Source: an uncultured Shewanella sp.
GTDB taxonomy: Bacteria > Pseudomonadota > Gammaproteobacteria > Enterobacterales > Shewanellaceae
Assembly (NCBI RefSeq): GCF_947501225.1
Contig: NZ_CANMUW010000027.1
Location: forward strand, 1-34,423
Direction: 5' to 3'
DNA length: 34,423 nucleotides
Shown here in pieces: positions 14,783-23,988 of this stretch. Made by a program: the position numbers and the translations under genes. The notes below the pieces were generated by a model. That model saw only the letters and a program-made list of their open reading frames with translations. It was not told where the DNA came from and made no database searches. The number at the start of each line of letters is the position of its first letter. The stretch's first letter is position 1.

Positions 14783-16831
14783 TTAAAGCTCTTGTGAAAC
14801 AATCTTAGGAGTTACAAAGATCAACAGCTCCTGTCTCTTGTTCTCATCGGTTGTGCTTCTGAAGAGGAAGCCTACAAAGGGGATATCTCCCAAAACAGGT
14901 ACCTTATTCACCCTATTAATCAGTTGCTGCTGATAGATACCACCAAGCACAATCGTCTCACCGTGATCGACCAACACCTGAGTACCTATACGTTGCGTAT
15001 CGATAGAAACCGCCGTTCCCAAAGGCGTAGCCACTACCTTGCCTTGAGAGTCCTGCGTAATTTCAAGGTCGAGAATCACCCGGTTATCGGGAGTAATTTG
15101 TGGTGTCACCCGCAGTGACAGTACCGCCTTCTTGAAACTAACTGTTGCAGCACCGCTGGAGCTCGCCTCTAGATAGGGGATCTCAACACCCTGCTCAATA
15201 TAAGCTGCTTTCTGATTAGAGGTCATGATGCGCGGACTGGCAATAATCTCACCTTTATCCTCTTTCTCTAAGGCACTCAACTCCATATCAAGAACCGTAC
15301 CATCGGCCAACTTGGCCACATGGAACGCCACCCTCGCAGCACCGGTGGAAGCAGGCAGATTCACATTTAACCTTTCGGCAAGTGCCGGAACTATGCCATT
15401 TGAAATATTTTCAGCTCCCTCCAGGCTACCGGAAGTTCCCTTATCACCCTGCTGATCAGTTATGCCCCAACGGATCCCCAACTCCTCGGAGACATCATCC
15501 TTTACCGTCACCATACGTGATTCGATCAACACCTGACGAATTGGAATATCGAGTACTTCGATCAATCGATGCACGTTCTCTAACGTCTCTTCGGTATCTT
15601 TCACCAATAGCGTATTCGTACGTTCATCAACCGCGACACTCCCCCTGGCCGATAACAGGCTGGAGTCTTCACCTTTTAATAGCTCGGCAATATCTGTCGC
15701 CTTGGCATAATTGATCTGAAGATATTCAGAGTATAAAGGAGCCAGCTCCTTGACCTCCTGCAAGTTCTTCAGTTGTTGACTCTCTCTGATCGCCAGCTCT
15801 TCACTAGGCGCGATCATCAGAATATTACCCTCGATACGTTTATCCAACCCCTTGGTCTGCAGAATAAGATCGAGTGCCTGATCCCAGGGCACATCATCTA
15901 AACGCAGAGTGATATCACCTTCCACCGTATCACTGGTCACCAGGTTAAAATTATTATAATCGGCGATAATCTGCAGCACGGTTCTCACCGAGATACTTTG
16001 AAAATTCAGTGACAGTGAACGGCCCTCATACTTCTTCTCTTTCTTGGCGACATTAACCCGCTCGACCTTATCTACACTCAGTCTAAACAGGCTGCCCTCC
16101 TGCTTATAGTTGTACTCATAGTTACCTGCAATATCGATCAATATACGAGTCGTCAGTTCATCTTTAAAGGTTTCAAAACTTCTCACCGGTGTGGCAAAGT
16201 CCTGTACGTCCATCACATAAAGAAAATCTGAAGGTATTTCAGTGTTATAAAGCTTTAACTCCAATTTGGAGCCAACCTGCTCCACGTTCGCAGCCACCGA
16301 GCTATTATCTAACTTAACTAAGAGTTCACCACCACCTTTAGCGGTTCTTTTGAAATCAATATTATCAACCCCGTTGATAAATGGATTAGAATCCTTGTTA
16401 GCGCTATTGGTCACTTCATCATTAATTGTCAGGCTATAAATATTACCGGCCAGCTTGCCTTGATAGGCTTTAACCTTATCCAGTAGTACGACTACCTGCA
16501 TAACACTATTTTCTTGCTTAATCGAAACAGTCTCGACACCAACGGTGTTAATGGGAAGCGAATCTTTTTCTAAACCGGATACACTTTCATTAAAGCCAAG
16601 AATAATTTCAGCAGGAGATGCATTAAGATCTATTTCAGGCTCCAATATTTCATTCTCAAATATCAATTGAAGCTCTAACTGATGATCAACGATAGAGTGA
16701 TACTTTACATCCACTAAACGATTCGCAGCCATCGCGTATGACGTTCCCACAGTAATTAGCGCTAAACAAGCGACAACTCTAAAAAGAACTGACACATTAA
16801 AAAAATTTTTATTCGCGGCAGAAGATTCCAT
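14783..16831 (-). CDS. pilQ: Type IV pilus secretin PilQ
   Basis: PilQ forms the outer-membrane gate through which the type IV pilus passes. The 682-residue product has a signal peptide ending near residue 35 (TVGTSYAMA), two AMIN-type peptidoglycan-binding regions (about 38-130 and 160-250), an STN/N0 domain (about 270-345, SLNFQSISVRTVLQIIADY), an N1 domain (about 365-435, containing DERTNTLLVKDTEETLENV), and the secretin core from about 510 to the end (EKEDKGEIIASPRIMTSNQ, VLGGIYQQ, VPVLGDIPFVGFLFRS). It is the last gene of pilMNOPQ, with 21 bp between it and pilP. Loss of the C-terminal S-domain relative to type II secretins is normal for PilQ. Confidence 0.96.
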   Translation of the reverse strand: MESSAANKNFFNVSVLFRVVACLALITVGTSYAMAANRLVDVKYHSIVDHQLELQLIFENEILEPEIDLNASPAEIILGFNESVSGLEKDSLPINTVGVETVSIKQENSVMQVVVLLDKVKAYQGKLAGNIYSLTINDEVTNSANKDSNPFINGVDNIDFKRTAKGGGELLVKLDNSSVAANVEQVGSKLELKLYNTEIPSDFLYVMDVQDFATPVRSFETFKDELTTRILIDIAGNYEYNYKQEGSLFRLSVDKVERVNVAKKEKKYEGRSLSLNFQSISVRTVLQIIADYNNFNLVTSDTVEGDITLRLDDVPWDQALDLILQTKGLDKRIEGNILMIAPSEELAIRESQQLKNLQEVKELAPLYSEYLQINYAKATDIAELLKGEDSSLLSARGSVAVDERTNTLLVKDTEETLENVHRLIEVLDIPIRQVLIESRMVTVKDDVSEELGIRWGITDQQGDKGTSGSLEGAENISNGIVPALAERLNVNLPASTGAARVAFHVAKLADGTVLDMELSALEKEDKGEIIASPRIMTSNQKAAYIEQGVEIPYLEASSSGAATVSFKKAVLSLRVTPQITPDNRVILDLEITQDSQGKVVATPLGTAVSIDTQRIGTQVLVDHGETIVLGGIYQQQLINRVNKVPVLGDIPFVGFLFRSTTDENKRQELLIFVTPKIVSQEL

Positions 16832-16852
16832 TATTCCCTCATCCTTCGCTTG

Positions 16853-17368
16853 TTATTTACCAGTTAATTCCAGGTTGCTTAGTCTTTCTGTCCAGCAACC
16901 AGAACCATCTGGAATTAATTCAATTATTTCGACTGTTTGTGGTGTAACTTTAGCAATTCTTCCGTGATATAGCCCCAGGTACTCTCCAATACCCAAACGA
17001 TAGACACTACCATCATTTGTTTCTACTAAGGCCCAAATATTCTCTACTTCACTTAAAGTCCCACGCATTTTTAAATTATCAAGAGCATACGTCTCTAACC
17101 GACCTTTGCGTCGCTTCAGGTCGGGTTGCAAACAATCCTTTGACGTATCAATCACCTCTTCAGTTAATTCTCTTGAAGGAGGAACGAAAGGACTACGCAT
17201 TAAATCGGCTTGATATTCAAAATGTTCAAATTTTGGCGGCTCTTTCAATGGCGGAATATGTGCCACATGCTGGGCCTTGGTAGTAGTAACAAATAGCTCT
17301 AAATCACTACGATCGCCAACACAGCCGACCAAAAATACGCTTAATATTAACAAAGGAAGAAGTTTCAT
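16853..17368 (-). CDS. pilP: Type IV pilus inner-membrane lipoprotein PilP
   Basis: PilP bridges the PilN-PilO inner-membrane platform and the N0 domain of the PilQ secretin. The 171-residue product has a lipoprotein signal MKLLPLLILSVFLVGC with Cys16 as acceptor. An extended linker follows, then a beta-rich HR domain (about 85-170, LKMRGTLSEVENIWALVETNDG, YRLGIGEYLGLYHGRIAKV). Its ATG overlaps the pilO stop by one base (17368), which suggests coupled translation. Confidence 0.95.
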   Translation of the reverse strand: MKLLPLLILSVFLVGCVGDRSDLELFVTTTKAQHVAHIPPLKEPPKFEHFEYQADLMRSPFVPPSRELTEEVIDTSKDCLQPDLKRRKGRLETYALDNLKMRGTLSEVENIWALVETNDGSVYRLGIGEYLGLYHGRIAKVTPQTVEIIELIPDGSGCWTERLSNLELTGK

Positions 17369-17991
17369 TATTTTTTCCCCTTCCCTTTCTTAACGTCCGC
17401 AGGTAACGCTGCCCCCTCTTTAAAGCGGTAGGTCTTTGCCAGAATCTCCATCCCTAAGCCACCGGTATCACTCTTCTTAATGACGAAGTCATGCAGGCTC
17501 ACAATACGTGGTAACTTAGCGACACCGCTGACCATCTGTCCTAACTCATGGTAATCGCCACTGACAGTCATGCTAATGGGAAATTCAAAATAGAAATCCC
17601 TCGGAATCACTTCACGCCAATCTAAGCTTTCAATTTTTAAACCTGAGTCCGTAGCTACGAAGGTTAAATCATCGAGTAATCCCGGCATCTCATTTTTAGA
17701 TGGTAACATTTTTAGCAGCTCGGCAAACTGAAGTTCCATCGCCGCTAATTGTTCACGATACAGCTTTAAATTAGCAGCCAGCCGATACTTAGACTTAAAA
17801 TCATCTCGCAGGGTAAGCTCAGTTTGCTGCTCTCTATTTAAGGTATCTATCGCATCTGAAATAAACAGGAAGTAACTGGCAGCAAAAATACATATTGACA
17901 ACATGATAGCGAAAACAAGTTTAACGAATGGAGGCCAACCTCCTATGTTTTCAAAATCAATATCATTAAACTGACTCAGGTCAAGGTTCAT
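17368..17991 (-). CDS. pilO: Type IV pilus alignment protein PilO
   Basis: PilO is an inner-membrane protein that dimerises with PilN and, with PilP, couples the motor to the secretin. The 207-residue product has a short cytoplasmic N-terminus, one transmembrane helix (about 22-46, VKLVFAIMLSICIFAASYFLF), a coiled-coil region (about 50-95, rich in Leu, Glu and Arg) and a ferredoxin-like periplasmic domain (about 105-190). The C-terminus ends in a run of lysines. It overlaps pilN by 4 bp and pilP by 1 bp. Confidence 0.94.
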   Translation of the reverse strand: MNLDLSQFNDIDFENIGGWPPFVKLVFAIMLSICIFAASYFLFISDAIDTLNREQQTELTLRDDFKSKYRLAANLKLYREQLAAMELQFAELLKMLPSKNEMPGLLDDLTFVATDSGLKIESLDWREVIPRDFYFEFPISMTVSGDYHELGQMVSGVAKLPRIVSLHDFVIKKSDTGGLGMEILAKTYRFKEGAALPADVKKGKGKK

Positions 17992-18566
17992 TTAGTCGCT
18001 CCTTGTTCTGAACTTTCTACACTATCGCTTTCATTGATCGTTACTTTCAAACTAAATCGCTGTAACTGTCTCAACTCTTCATTATGGGCGACGATAGACT
18101 GCATATTTGGATCAAGAAGCCACTTAGACGTCTTCACCTTTCTCATCATATTTGCCACATTATTATTGGATTCACTGCGGCCCTCGATCCACAACAGGCT
18201 CCCCTTCTTCTCGATACTGGAGAGGTAGATACCCGGAGGAACAACACGTACCAGCTCATCCAGGACATGAGTCGGCAAATTCCGTGACTGTTGTAAATTC
18301 AATATAATCTCTGTTCTGCGTTCGATATCTTTTTTACGCGTTCGAATCTTAGTTATTTCGGCGATCTGTTTCTCTAAAAGCTGGATCTCACCTTGAAGAT
18401 ATGCATTTCTGGCTCTTTGATTATCCGTCATCATGTCGATAAAGCTCAATGAGAGAAACACAACCAATGAAGAGGCAAGGAAAACCAATGCCAATATGCC
18501 AATGTAGTCTCTCTTCTGCTTCTCTCTTGCTTCTTCTCGCCAGGGTAAAAGGTTTATGTTCGCCAT
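17988..18566 (-). CDS. pilN: Type IV pilus alignment protein PilN
   Basis: PilN binds PilM in the cytoplasm through its N-terminal peptide and pairs with PilO in the periplasm. The 192-residue product begins MANINLLPWREE, the conserved PilM-binding motif. One transmembrane helix (about 22-45, YIGILALVFLASSLVVFLSL), a coiled coil (about 50-95) and a ferredoxin-like domain follow. It overlaps the end of pilM by 13 bp and pilO by 4 bp, consistent with a tightly coupled operon. Confidence 0.95.
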   Translation of the reverse strand: MANINLLPWREEAREKQKRDYIGILALVFLASSLVVFLSLSFIDMMTDNQRARNAYLQGEIQLLEKQIAEITKIRTRKKDIERRTEIILNLQQSRNLPTHVLDELVRVVPPGIYLSSIEKKGSLLWIEGRSESNNNVANMMRKVKTSKWLLDPNMQSIVAHNEELRQLQRFSLKVTINESDSVESSEQGATK

Positions 18567-19633
18567 TGAGAGTAACTCCTCAGCGCTAAGCCACAGGCAA
18601 CCATATATTTGCCTATCTCAGGTTGCAATTGGCTCTTCACCTCATCATCGGCATGTAGGCAACCCTGAAACGGATCTGCAATGATGGTGTGAACTCCTAG
18701 TTCATTAGTTAATAGATTTGCCATCCCTTCAAGCTTAGATGTTCCTCCACATAAAATAATGTGATCAACTTTATCCTTACCGCTGGATGTGCAATAAATC
18801 TGTAAGGTCCGCTTTATCTGTTGCAAGAGCTGAGTCTGAAAAGGAGATAAAACTTCAAACATATAATTACGCGGCAGGTCACCCTCCAGCTTTGCCTTCT
18901 CGGCTTGCTCATGTGACATTCCGTAAAATGAGAGAATAGATTGAGTAAATTGCTCCCCACCAAAAGCCTGTTCACGCACAAAGCTTGTCTCACCATTCTC
19001 GACCACTGCAAATGTGGTGATGTTGGCACCAATATCGACCAGGGCTACAACCTTACCTTCGGCGGCATCCGGCAGTTGCGCCGCTACAACCTCGTAAGCT
19101 CGCCCAAGTGCATAGCCTTCGATGTCGACAACTTTGGTTTCAAGGTTGATATCATCAAGGGCGTCTACACGAGCGTCAATATTTTCAGTTCGACACGCAC
19201 TAAGCAGTACATCGACCTTGGTCGGGTCGGTACTGTTTACATTTAATGTTTCAAAATCAATGCTAACTTCATCGAGGGAATATGGAATAAGATTATCGGC
19301 CTCGATCTCGATCTGGCTCTCCATCTCCTCTTCACTCAGAGATGCATCCATATAGATGACCTTAGTCATTACCGCAGAGCCAGATACCGCTACAGATGCG
19401 AATTTAGCACTCTTAGGCAGTGCGCGCTTTACCTGCCTTAATGACTCGACAACCGCATCAGTATCACGGATTTCGTGATCATTTACGGCCCCCTTTTTTA
19501 CGGGTACTGCAGCATGACTTACAATTTTATAACCATCAGCCGTCTGGCTCAGCAGTATTGCCTTTATTTCGTGGGAACCGATATCGATTCCTACCATCTG
19601 CGGAGCCTGACGCTTCCATAATTTTGAAAGCAT
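18554..19633 (-). CDS. pilM: Type IV pilus assembly actin-like ATPase PilM
   Basis: PilM is a cytoplasmic actin/FtsA-like protein that binds ATP and the PilN N-terminus, linking the inner-membrane alignment complex to the cytoplasm. The 359-residue product has the phosphate-1 motif GIDIGSHEIKAILL (15-28), an SHS2 (1C) domain after about residue 60, the phosphate-2 motif VDIGANITTFAVVENGE and the adenosine motif LCGGTSKLEGM. It is the first gene of pilMNOPQ and is divergent from mrcA across 185 bp, the conserved gammaproteobacterial arrangement. Confidence 0.95.
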   Translation of the reverse strand: MLSKLWKRQAPQMVGIDIGSHEIKAILLSQTADGYKIVSHAAVPVKKGAVNDHEIRDTDAVVESLRQVKRALPKSAKFASVAVSGSAVMTKVIYMDASLSEEEMESQIEIEADNLIPYSLDEVSIDFETLNVNSTDPTKVDVLLSACRTENIDARVDALDDINLETKVVDIEGYALGRAYEVVAAQLPDAAEGKVVALVDIGANITTFAVVENGETSFVREQAFGGEQFTQSILSFYGMSHEQAEKAKLEGDLPRNYMFEVLSPFQTQLLQQIKRTLQIYCTSSGKDKVDHIILCGGTSKLEGMANLLTNELGVHTIIADPFQGCLHADDEVKSQLQPEIGKYMVACGLALRSYSQWRT

Positions 19634-19758
19634 AGTCCATCGTCACTTTTTTGTTATTGTTTCAAGAATTAGATTAGCACAAAATCAACTCGTTATAGAT
19701 ATTTGTACAGAATGTTTCCCGGTTTTACAATTGCCATTTTTTTGACAACCTTTTTTAC

Positions 19759-19787
19759 TTCACCATTGAGCGAGCGCCTTATATACT
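19759..19787 (+). promoter_or_regulatory. candidate mrcA promoter
   Basis: TATACT (19782-19787) is preceded by TTCACC (19759-19764) with a 17-bp spacer. If real, transcription starts near 19794. That would rule out a TTG at 19789 as start codon and fit the GTG at 19819. A better -35 (TTGACA, 19742-19747) lacks a good -10 at the right distance. Confidence 0.4.
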
Positions 19788-19818
19788 ATTGACCTTGCAA
19801 AAAATTTGGAATCTCGTG

Positions 19819-22350
19819 GTGAAGTGGTTTAAACGTTTTATTATTGCTCTATTCAGCCTGGCTCTTTTAGGCGTTGGCGCCATTGCTGCGGCCTACTTTT
19901 ATGTGTTACCCGATCTTCCGGATGTAAACACACTAAAAACAGTAAAACTTCAGACTCCACTACGTATCTATAGTAGTGATGGGAAGCTGATCTCCCAATT
20001 TGGAGAGAAGAGAAGAATTCCGGTTGAATTTGAAAATGTGCCTCCCATGCTTATCGATGCCGTTTTAGACACGGAAGATGCCAGGTTCTTCGAACATCAC
20101 GGTATAGACCCGATAGGTATCACCCGAGCGGCAATCATTCTTTTGACCACGGGCAAAAAGAGTCAGGGGGCCAGCACCATTACCCAACAGGTGGCTCGAG
20201 GCTTCTTCCTTTCCCGTGAGAAAACCTATATTCGGAAAATCAAAGAGATCTTCCTGGCCATAAAGATTGAGAAGGCCCTGTCTAAAGAGGAGATCTTAGA
20301 GCTCTATCTGAACCGTTCTTTCCTGGGAAATCGTGCTTATGGTGTCGGGGCTGCCGCGCAGGTTTACTATGGTAAGGAGTTAGAACAGCTGACCCTACCT
20401 GAAATGGCCATGATCGCCGGACTACCTCAGGCTCCCTCAGCAGCCAACCCGATCCGCAACCCGGCGAGAGCGATGAATCGTCGTAACTGGGTATTGAGCC
20501 GTATGTTAGAGAAACAGAACATCACTCAGGCTCAGTATATGGAAGCAACTCAATCTCCCATCACGGCCAAGTATCACGGCGCCGAGATCAACCTCTACGC
20601 CCCCTATATTTCAGAGATGGCCAGAGATTACCTGGTCGAGAAGTTTGGGGAAGAGGAAGCCTATACCGGCGGCTATAACATCTACACCAGCATAGACTCA
20701 ACCCTCCAATTAGAGGCGCAAAAGGCTCTAAGAAACAATGTATACGCCTACGACGAACGTCATGGCTATCGCGGGGCGGAATCCGTTTTATGGACTGAAA
20801 CACCTCTGGATAACCAAGACATTATCGCACGATTAAAGCAGACGAAGGCATTTCAGGGCCTGATACCCGCAGCCGTTACTGCGGTAAACGAGCAGAGCGT
20901 GCAGGTGCTCACCTCCAACGGAGAGGCGATGGAGCTCGAGTGGGCGGGACTGAAATGGGCTCGCAAATTCATCACCAATAAGCGTCAAGGCAAAGCGCCT
21001 ACAACAGCGTCTGAGATTCTCAACGTCGGTGAACAGGTATGGATTAGAGATAATGGTGAGTTTTGGCAACTGGCTCAAATCCCTGAAGTGGCGAGCGCTA
21101 TTGTATCTCTCGATCCACATGACGGTGCAATACGCACTCTTGTCGGCGGCTTTAGTTTCCATACCAGCCAATATAATCGCGTGACTCAAGCTAAACGTCA
21201 GCTTGGTTCCAATATCAAACCGTTTATCTATACCGCTGCGATCGAAAAGGGCTATACGTTATCGACATTAATCAACAACGCACCGATTAATAAGCCCGAT
21301 ACTCGCCAGGGTACGGCTTGGAGACCTAAAAACTCTCCCGACAGATATACCGGACCGACAAGGCTTAAGGTCGGACTTGCACAGTCAATTAACGTAATGG
21401 CAGTACGTGCGATGCGCTATGCGACGCTGGACTCATCTATAGAAACCTTAATCAGGTTTGGCTTCGACCCACAAGATCTGCCTCGCAACGAATCGATTGC
21501 ATTGGGTTCGGCCTCAGTGACTCCGCTGCAGGTTGTGACAGCCTTCTCTACCTTTGCCAATGGCGGCTATCGAGTCGAACCCTACTTTGTTGAACGCATA
21601 GAAGACTCTTACGGACAGATAATTGAGAAAGCGAATCCAACCCTTGCCTGCACTCCCGAAACTGAACAGCCGGAGCAGGCCCATGAGGATCCGTTTGCTT
21701 CTATGGCCGATGAACTGCAGCCACCAGCAGAGCTGGAAAAAGAGCCAAGCTGCGGCAATTCAGAGAGCCGTTATGCCCCTCAAATAATCTCGGAGCAAAC
21801 TGCATTTTTGATCACCGATGCACTCAAGAGCGTTATCTGGGGCGGCGGAAACTGGAGTAAGGGAACCGGCTGGAATGGAACCGCCTGGCGAGCAGCTAGG
21901 GTGGTAAAAAGACGAGATATTGCGGGAAAAACAGGAACCACCAACGAATCACGTGATACCTGGTTTAGTGGCTTTAACCCTAAACTTGCCACCACTGTAT
22001 GGGTTGGCTTCGACGACCACAGTAAAGAGTTAGGCAGAACCAGTTGGAATGCCAATGCCGCAAAAGATCAGATCTCAGCCGCCGAGGCAGGCGCCAAGAC
22101 TGCTGGCCCGGGGTGGAATGAGTTTATGAAGAATGCGCTTGCCGGCACACCTGAAGTAGCAACGACCCCACCAGAAGGTATCGTCTCGGTGAGAATTGAT
22201 CTGGCAACCGGAAAGTTGAGCCGTAAAACGGATTACACCAGTAAATTTGAGTACTTCATCTCCGGAACTGAGCCTAAGGAGTTTGCTTCAGAGCCTGAAG
22301 AGGCGAACGATATTTTCATAGAGGACTCCACCGAGGAGCTTTTTCAATAA
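19819..22350 (+). CDS. mrcA: Penicillin-binding protein 1A (bifunctional glycosyltransferase/transpeptidase)
   Basis: PBP1a polymerises lipid II into glycan strands and cross-links the peptides on the periplasmic face of the inner membrane. LpoA (1464-3341) is its activator. The 843-residue product has a transmembrane anchor (about 4-30), a GT51 domain (about 55-230, catalytic Glu86 in TEDARFFEHHG, GASTITQQVAR, EILELYLNRSFLG), an OB-like insert (about 310-420) and a transpeptidase domain with S-x-x-K at 464-467 (SNIK), SIN and K-T-G-T from 704. The GTG at 19819 was chosen because GGA lies 8 bp upstream and the resulting MKWFKRFII lines up with the E. coli start, putting the Glu at 86 as in E. 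coli. Upstream in-frame TTG (19789, 19795) and GTG (19816) codons remain possible. Divergent from pilM, with a strong terminator after it. Confidence 0.96.
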   Translation: MKWFKRFIIALFSLALLGVGAIAAAYFYVLPDLPDVNTLKTVKLQTPLRIYSSDGKLISQFGEKRRIPVEFENVPPMLIDAVLDTEDARFFEHHGIDPIGITRAAIILLTTGKKSQGASTITQQVARGFFLSREKTYIRKIKEIFLAIKIEKALSKEEILELYLNRSFLGNRAYGVGAAAQVYYGKELEQLTLPEMAMIAGLPQAPSAANPIRNPARAMNRRNWVLSRMLEKQNITQAQYMEATQSPITAKYHGAEINLYAPYISEMARDYLVEKFGEEEAYTGGYNIYTSIDSTLQLEAQKALRNNVYAYDERHGYRGAESVLWTETPLDNQDIIARLKQTKAFQGLIPAAVTAVNEQSVQVLTSNGEAMELEWAGLKWARKFITNKRQGKAPTTASEILNVGEQVWIRDNGEFWQLAQIPEVASAIVSLDPHDGAIRTLVGGFSFHTSQYNRVTQAKRQLGSNIKPFIYTAAIEKGYTLSTLINNAPINKPDTRQGTAWRPKNSPDRYTGPTRLKVGLAQSINVMAVRAMRYATLDSSIETLIRFGFDPQDLPRNESIALGSASVTPLQVVTAFSTFANGGYRVEPYFVERIEDSYGQIIEKANPTLACTPETEQPEQAHEDPFASMADELQPPAELEKEPSCGNSESRYAPQIISEQTAFLITDALKSVIWGGGNWSKGTGWNGTAWRAARVVKRRDIAGKTGTTNESRDTWFSGFNPKLATTVWVGFDDHSKELGRTSWNANAAKDQISAAEAGAKTAGPGWNEFMKNALAGTPEVATTPPEGIVSVRIDLATGKLSRKTDYTSKFEYFISGTEPKEFASEPEEANDIFIEDSTEELFQ

Positions 22351-22385
22351 ACAGTAATTAACAAGCTGCTAAATAGATAAGTAAA

Positions 22386-22419
22386 AAAGCGCGCCGAAGT
22401 GTCTACTCCGGCGCGCTTT
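22386..22419 (+). terminator. mrcA terminator, likely bidirectional with argH
   Basis: A perfect 11-bp stem (AAAGCGCGCCG, 22386-22396, with 22409-22419) has a loop that can pair a further three bases (AGT/ACT). A-rich and T-rich flanks lie on both sides. It is between the ends of the convergent mrcA and argH genes, 76 bp from the argH stop. Confidence 0.85.
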
Positions 22420-22494
22420 CGTCAATATTTTCAAGAAAAAATGAACGACTTATTTTTGACAGTCGAGCTAAAAAAATTTTTATTTGTATAACTT

Positions 22495-23868
22495 CTACTC
22501 TGTAGCGGCTAACTTCGCTGCCAATGCCGCTCTGACCTGAGGTAGCGCGGTGCCACCTAGCGCCTCTCGTTTTTCAAGACATGAGTCGATGGTCAAACAA
22601 TCAAACACATCACGCTCGATGATATCAGAGAAAGATTGTAACTCCACTAAATCAAAATCCTCCAACGGCTTCTTCAGTGAAAGTGCCTTAACTACCACCT
22701 CACCAACCACATGGTGTGCCTCGCGAAATGGCATACCCTTGGCCACCAGGTAATCAGCCAACTCAGTCGAGTTAGCATAACCTTGCTGAGCTGCGCTCAA
22801 GGTATTCTCACGATTTACTTTCAAACCACTCAAGACCAAAGCCGCCATCTCGAGACAGATAGACCAGCTATCCATCACATCAAACAGACCCTCTTTATCC
22901 TCCTGCATATCTTTGTTGTAGGCTAAGGGTAGCGCCTTCATGGTGGTTAAAATCCCGATTAGACTTCCGTAAACCCGTCCCGTTTTACCGCGGATCAACT
23001 CCAGTGCATCAGGGTTCTTCTTCTGCGGCATCAGTGAAGAGCCTGATGTCACCTCATCATCGAGATCGATAAAACCGGCCTCTCCACTATTGAAGAAGAT
23101 AAGATCTTCCGCCATCCGACTCAGGTGCATCATGCTAATCGAAGCATCACTGCAGATCTCAACCACATGATCCCTGTCCGATACGGTATCCAGGCTATTG
23201 AGAGTTGGCGATGCAAAGCCCAGCGACTCGGCGAGTTTATATCTATCCATCGGATAAGCGGTACCCGCCAAAGCACCTGTCCCCAACGGGCAGGTATCGG
23301 CACGCTTCAGCGCATCTTCTAAACGGCTAATGTCACGCTCAAACATCTCCACATAAGCCAGACACCAGTGACCGAACGCCACCGGCTGTGCACGCTGTAG
23401 ATGAGTATAACCTGGCATGACGGCGTCCAACTCTCTCTCTGCAAGATCAAGCAGTGCCCGCCTTAGTCCTTTTAACAGAACCAGTTGCTGCTGCCCCTCT
23501 TTTTTACACCAAAGCTTAAGGTCGGTCGCAACCTGATCATTACGCGAACGGCCAGTGTGTAACTTCTTGCCTAAATCGCCAACTTTAGCGATCAGAGAGG
23601 ATTCGACAAAGCTGTGAATGTCTTCGGCTCCCGATGCCAGAATCAACTCGGGATTATCTTCTACTTCAACTAATAGATCTTTCAACGCCTGCTGCAGTTT
23701 CTGGCACTCATCCTCTGACAAAATGCCCACCTGGGTAATCGCACTGGCCCAAGCAATCGAGCCGACAATATCTTGCTCGACCAAGCGGTAATCGACAGGC
23801 AGAGAGTCGTTGAATAATTTAAATAGCGCGCTGCTCTCCTGGCTAAATCTTCCACCCCATAGTGCCAT
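22495..23868 (-). CDS. argH: Argininosuccinate lyase
   Basis: ArgH splits argininosuccinate into arginine and fumarate, the last step of arginine synthesis. The 457-residue product has the fumarase/aspartase-superfamily layout: LWGGRFSQESSALFKLFNDS at the N-terminus, GAEDIHSFVE, HTGRSRNDQVATDLKLW, the His of PGYTHLQRAQP, and the signature GSSLMPQKKNPD at about 279-290. A good GAGGA site precedes the ATG. It is the last gene of argCBFGH. There is no C-terminal ArgA acetyltransferase extension, so this is not the ArgH(A) fusion found in Vibrio and Moritella. Confidence 0.97.
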   Translation of the reverse strand: MALWGGRFSQESSALFKLFNDSLPVDYRLVEQDIVGSIAWASAITQVGILSEDECQKLQQALKDLLVEVEDNPELILASGAEDIHSFVESSLIAKVGDLGKKLHTGRSRNDQVATDLKLWCKKEGQQQLVLLKGLRRALLDLAERELDAVMPGYTHLQRAQPVAFGHWCLAYVEMFERDISRLEDALKRADTCPLGTGALAGTAYPMDRYKLAESLGFASPTLNSLDTVSDRDHVVEICSDASISMMHLSRMAEDLIFFNSGEAGFIDLDDEVTSGSSLMPQKKNPDALELIRGKTGRVYGSLIGILTTMKALPLAYNKDMQEDKEGLFDVMDSWSICLEMAALVLSGLKVNRENTLSAAQQGYANSTELADYLVAKGMPFREAHHVVGEVVVKALSLKKPLEDFDLVELQSFSDIIERDVFDCLTIDSCLEKREALGGTALPQVRAALAAKLAATE

Positions 23869-23892
23869 GCTGACTTCCTCTTTTTTGATCTG

Positions 23893-23915
23893 GAGCGGGG
23901 CTTCAAACCCCGCTC
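23893..23915 (-). repeat. strong hairpin in the argG-argH spacer
   Basis: GAGCGGGG (23893-23900) pairs perfectly with CCCCGCTC (23908-23915) around a 7-base loop. In the operon direction it is followed by an A-rich, not U-rich, sequence, so it is not an intrinsic terminator. It ends about 24 bp before the argH ATG. A smaller perfect hairpin, AATAGC/GCTATT, is at 23959-23976 in the same spacer. Confidence 0.75.
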
Positions 23916-23988
23916 ACTTAATGACTTAATCTACTGATTAAAATGTTTAACGCTTTCCAATAGCTAAAATGCTATTTATAACCGCTAG

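Noticed and set aside
22495..23868. ArgH(A) fusion of argininosuccinate lyase with acetylglutamate synthase
   Set aside because: The product ends at 457 residues with no acetyltransferase domain. argA must lie elsewhere.
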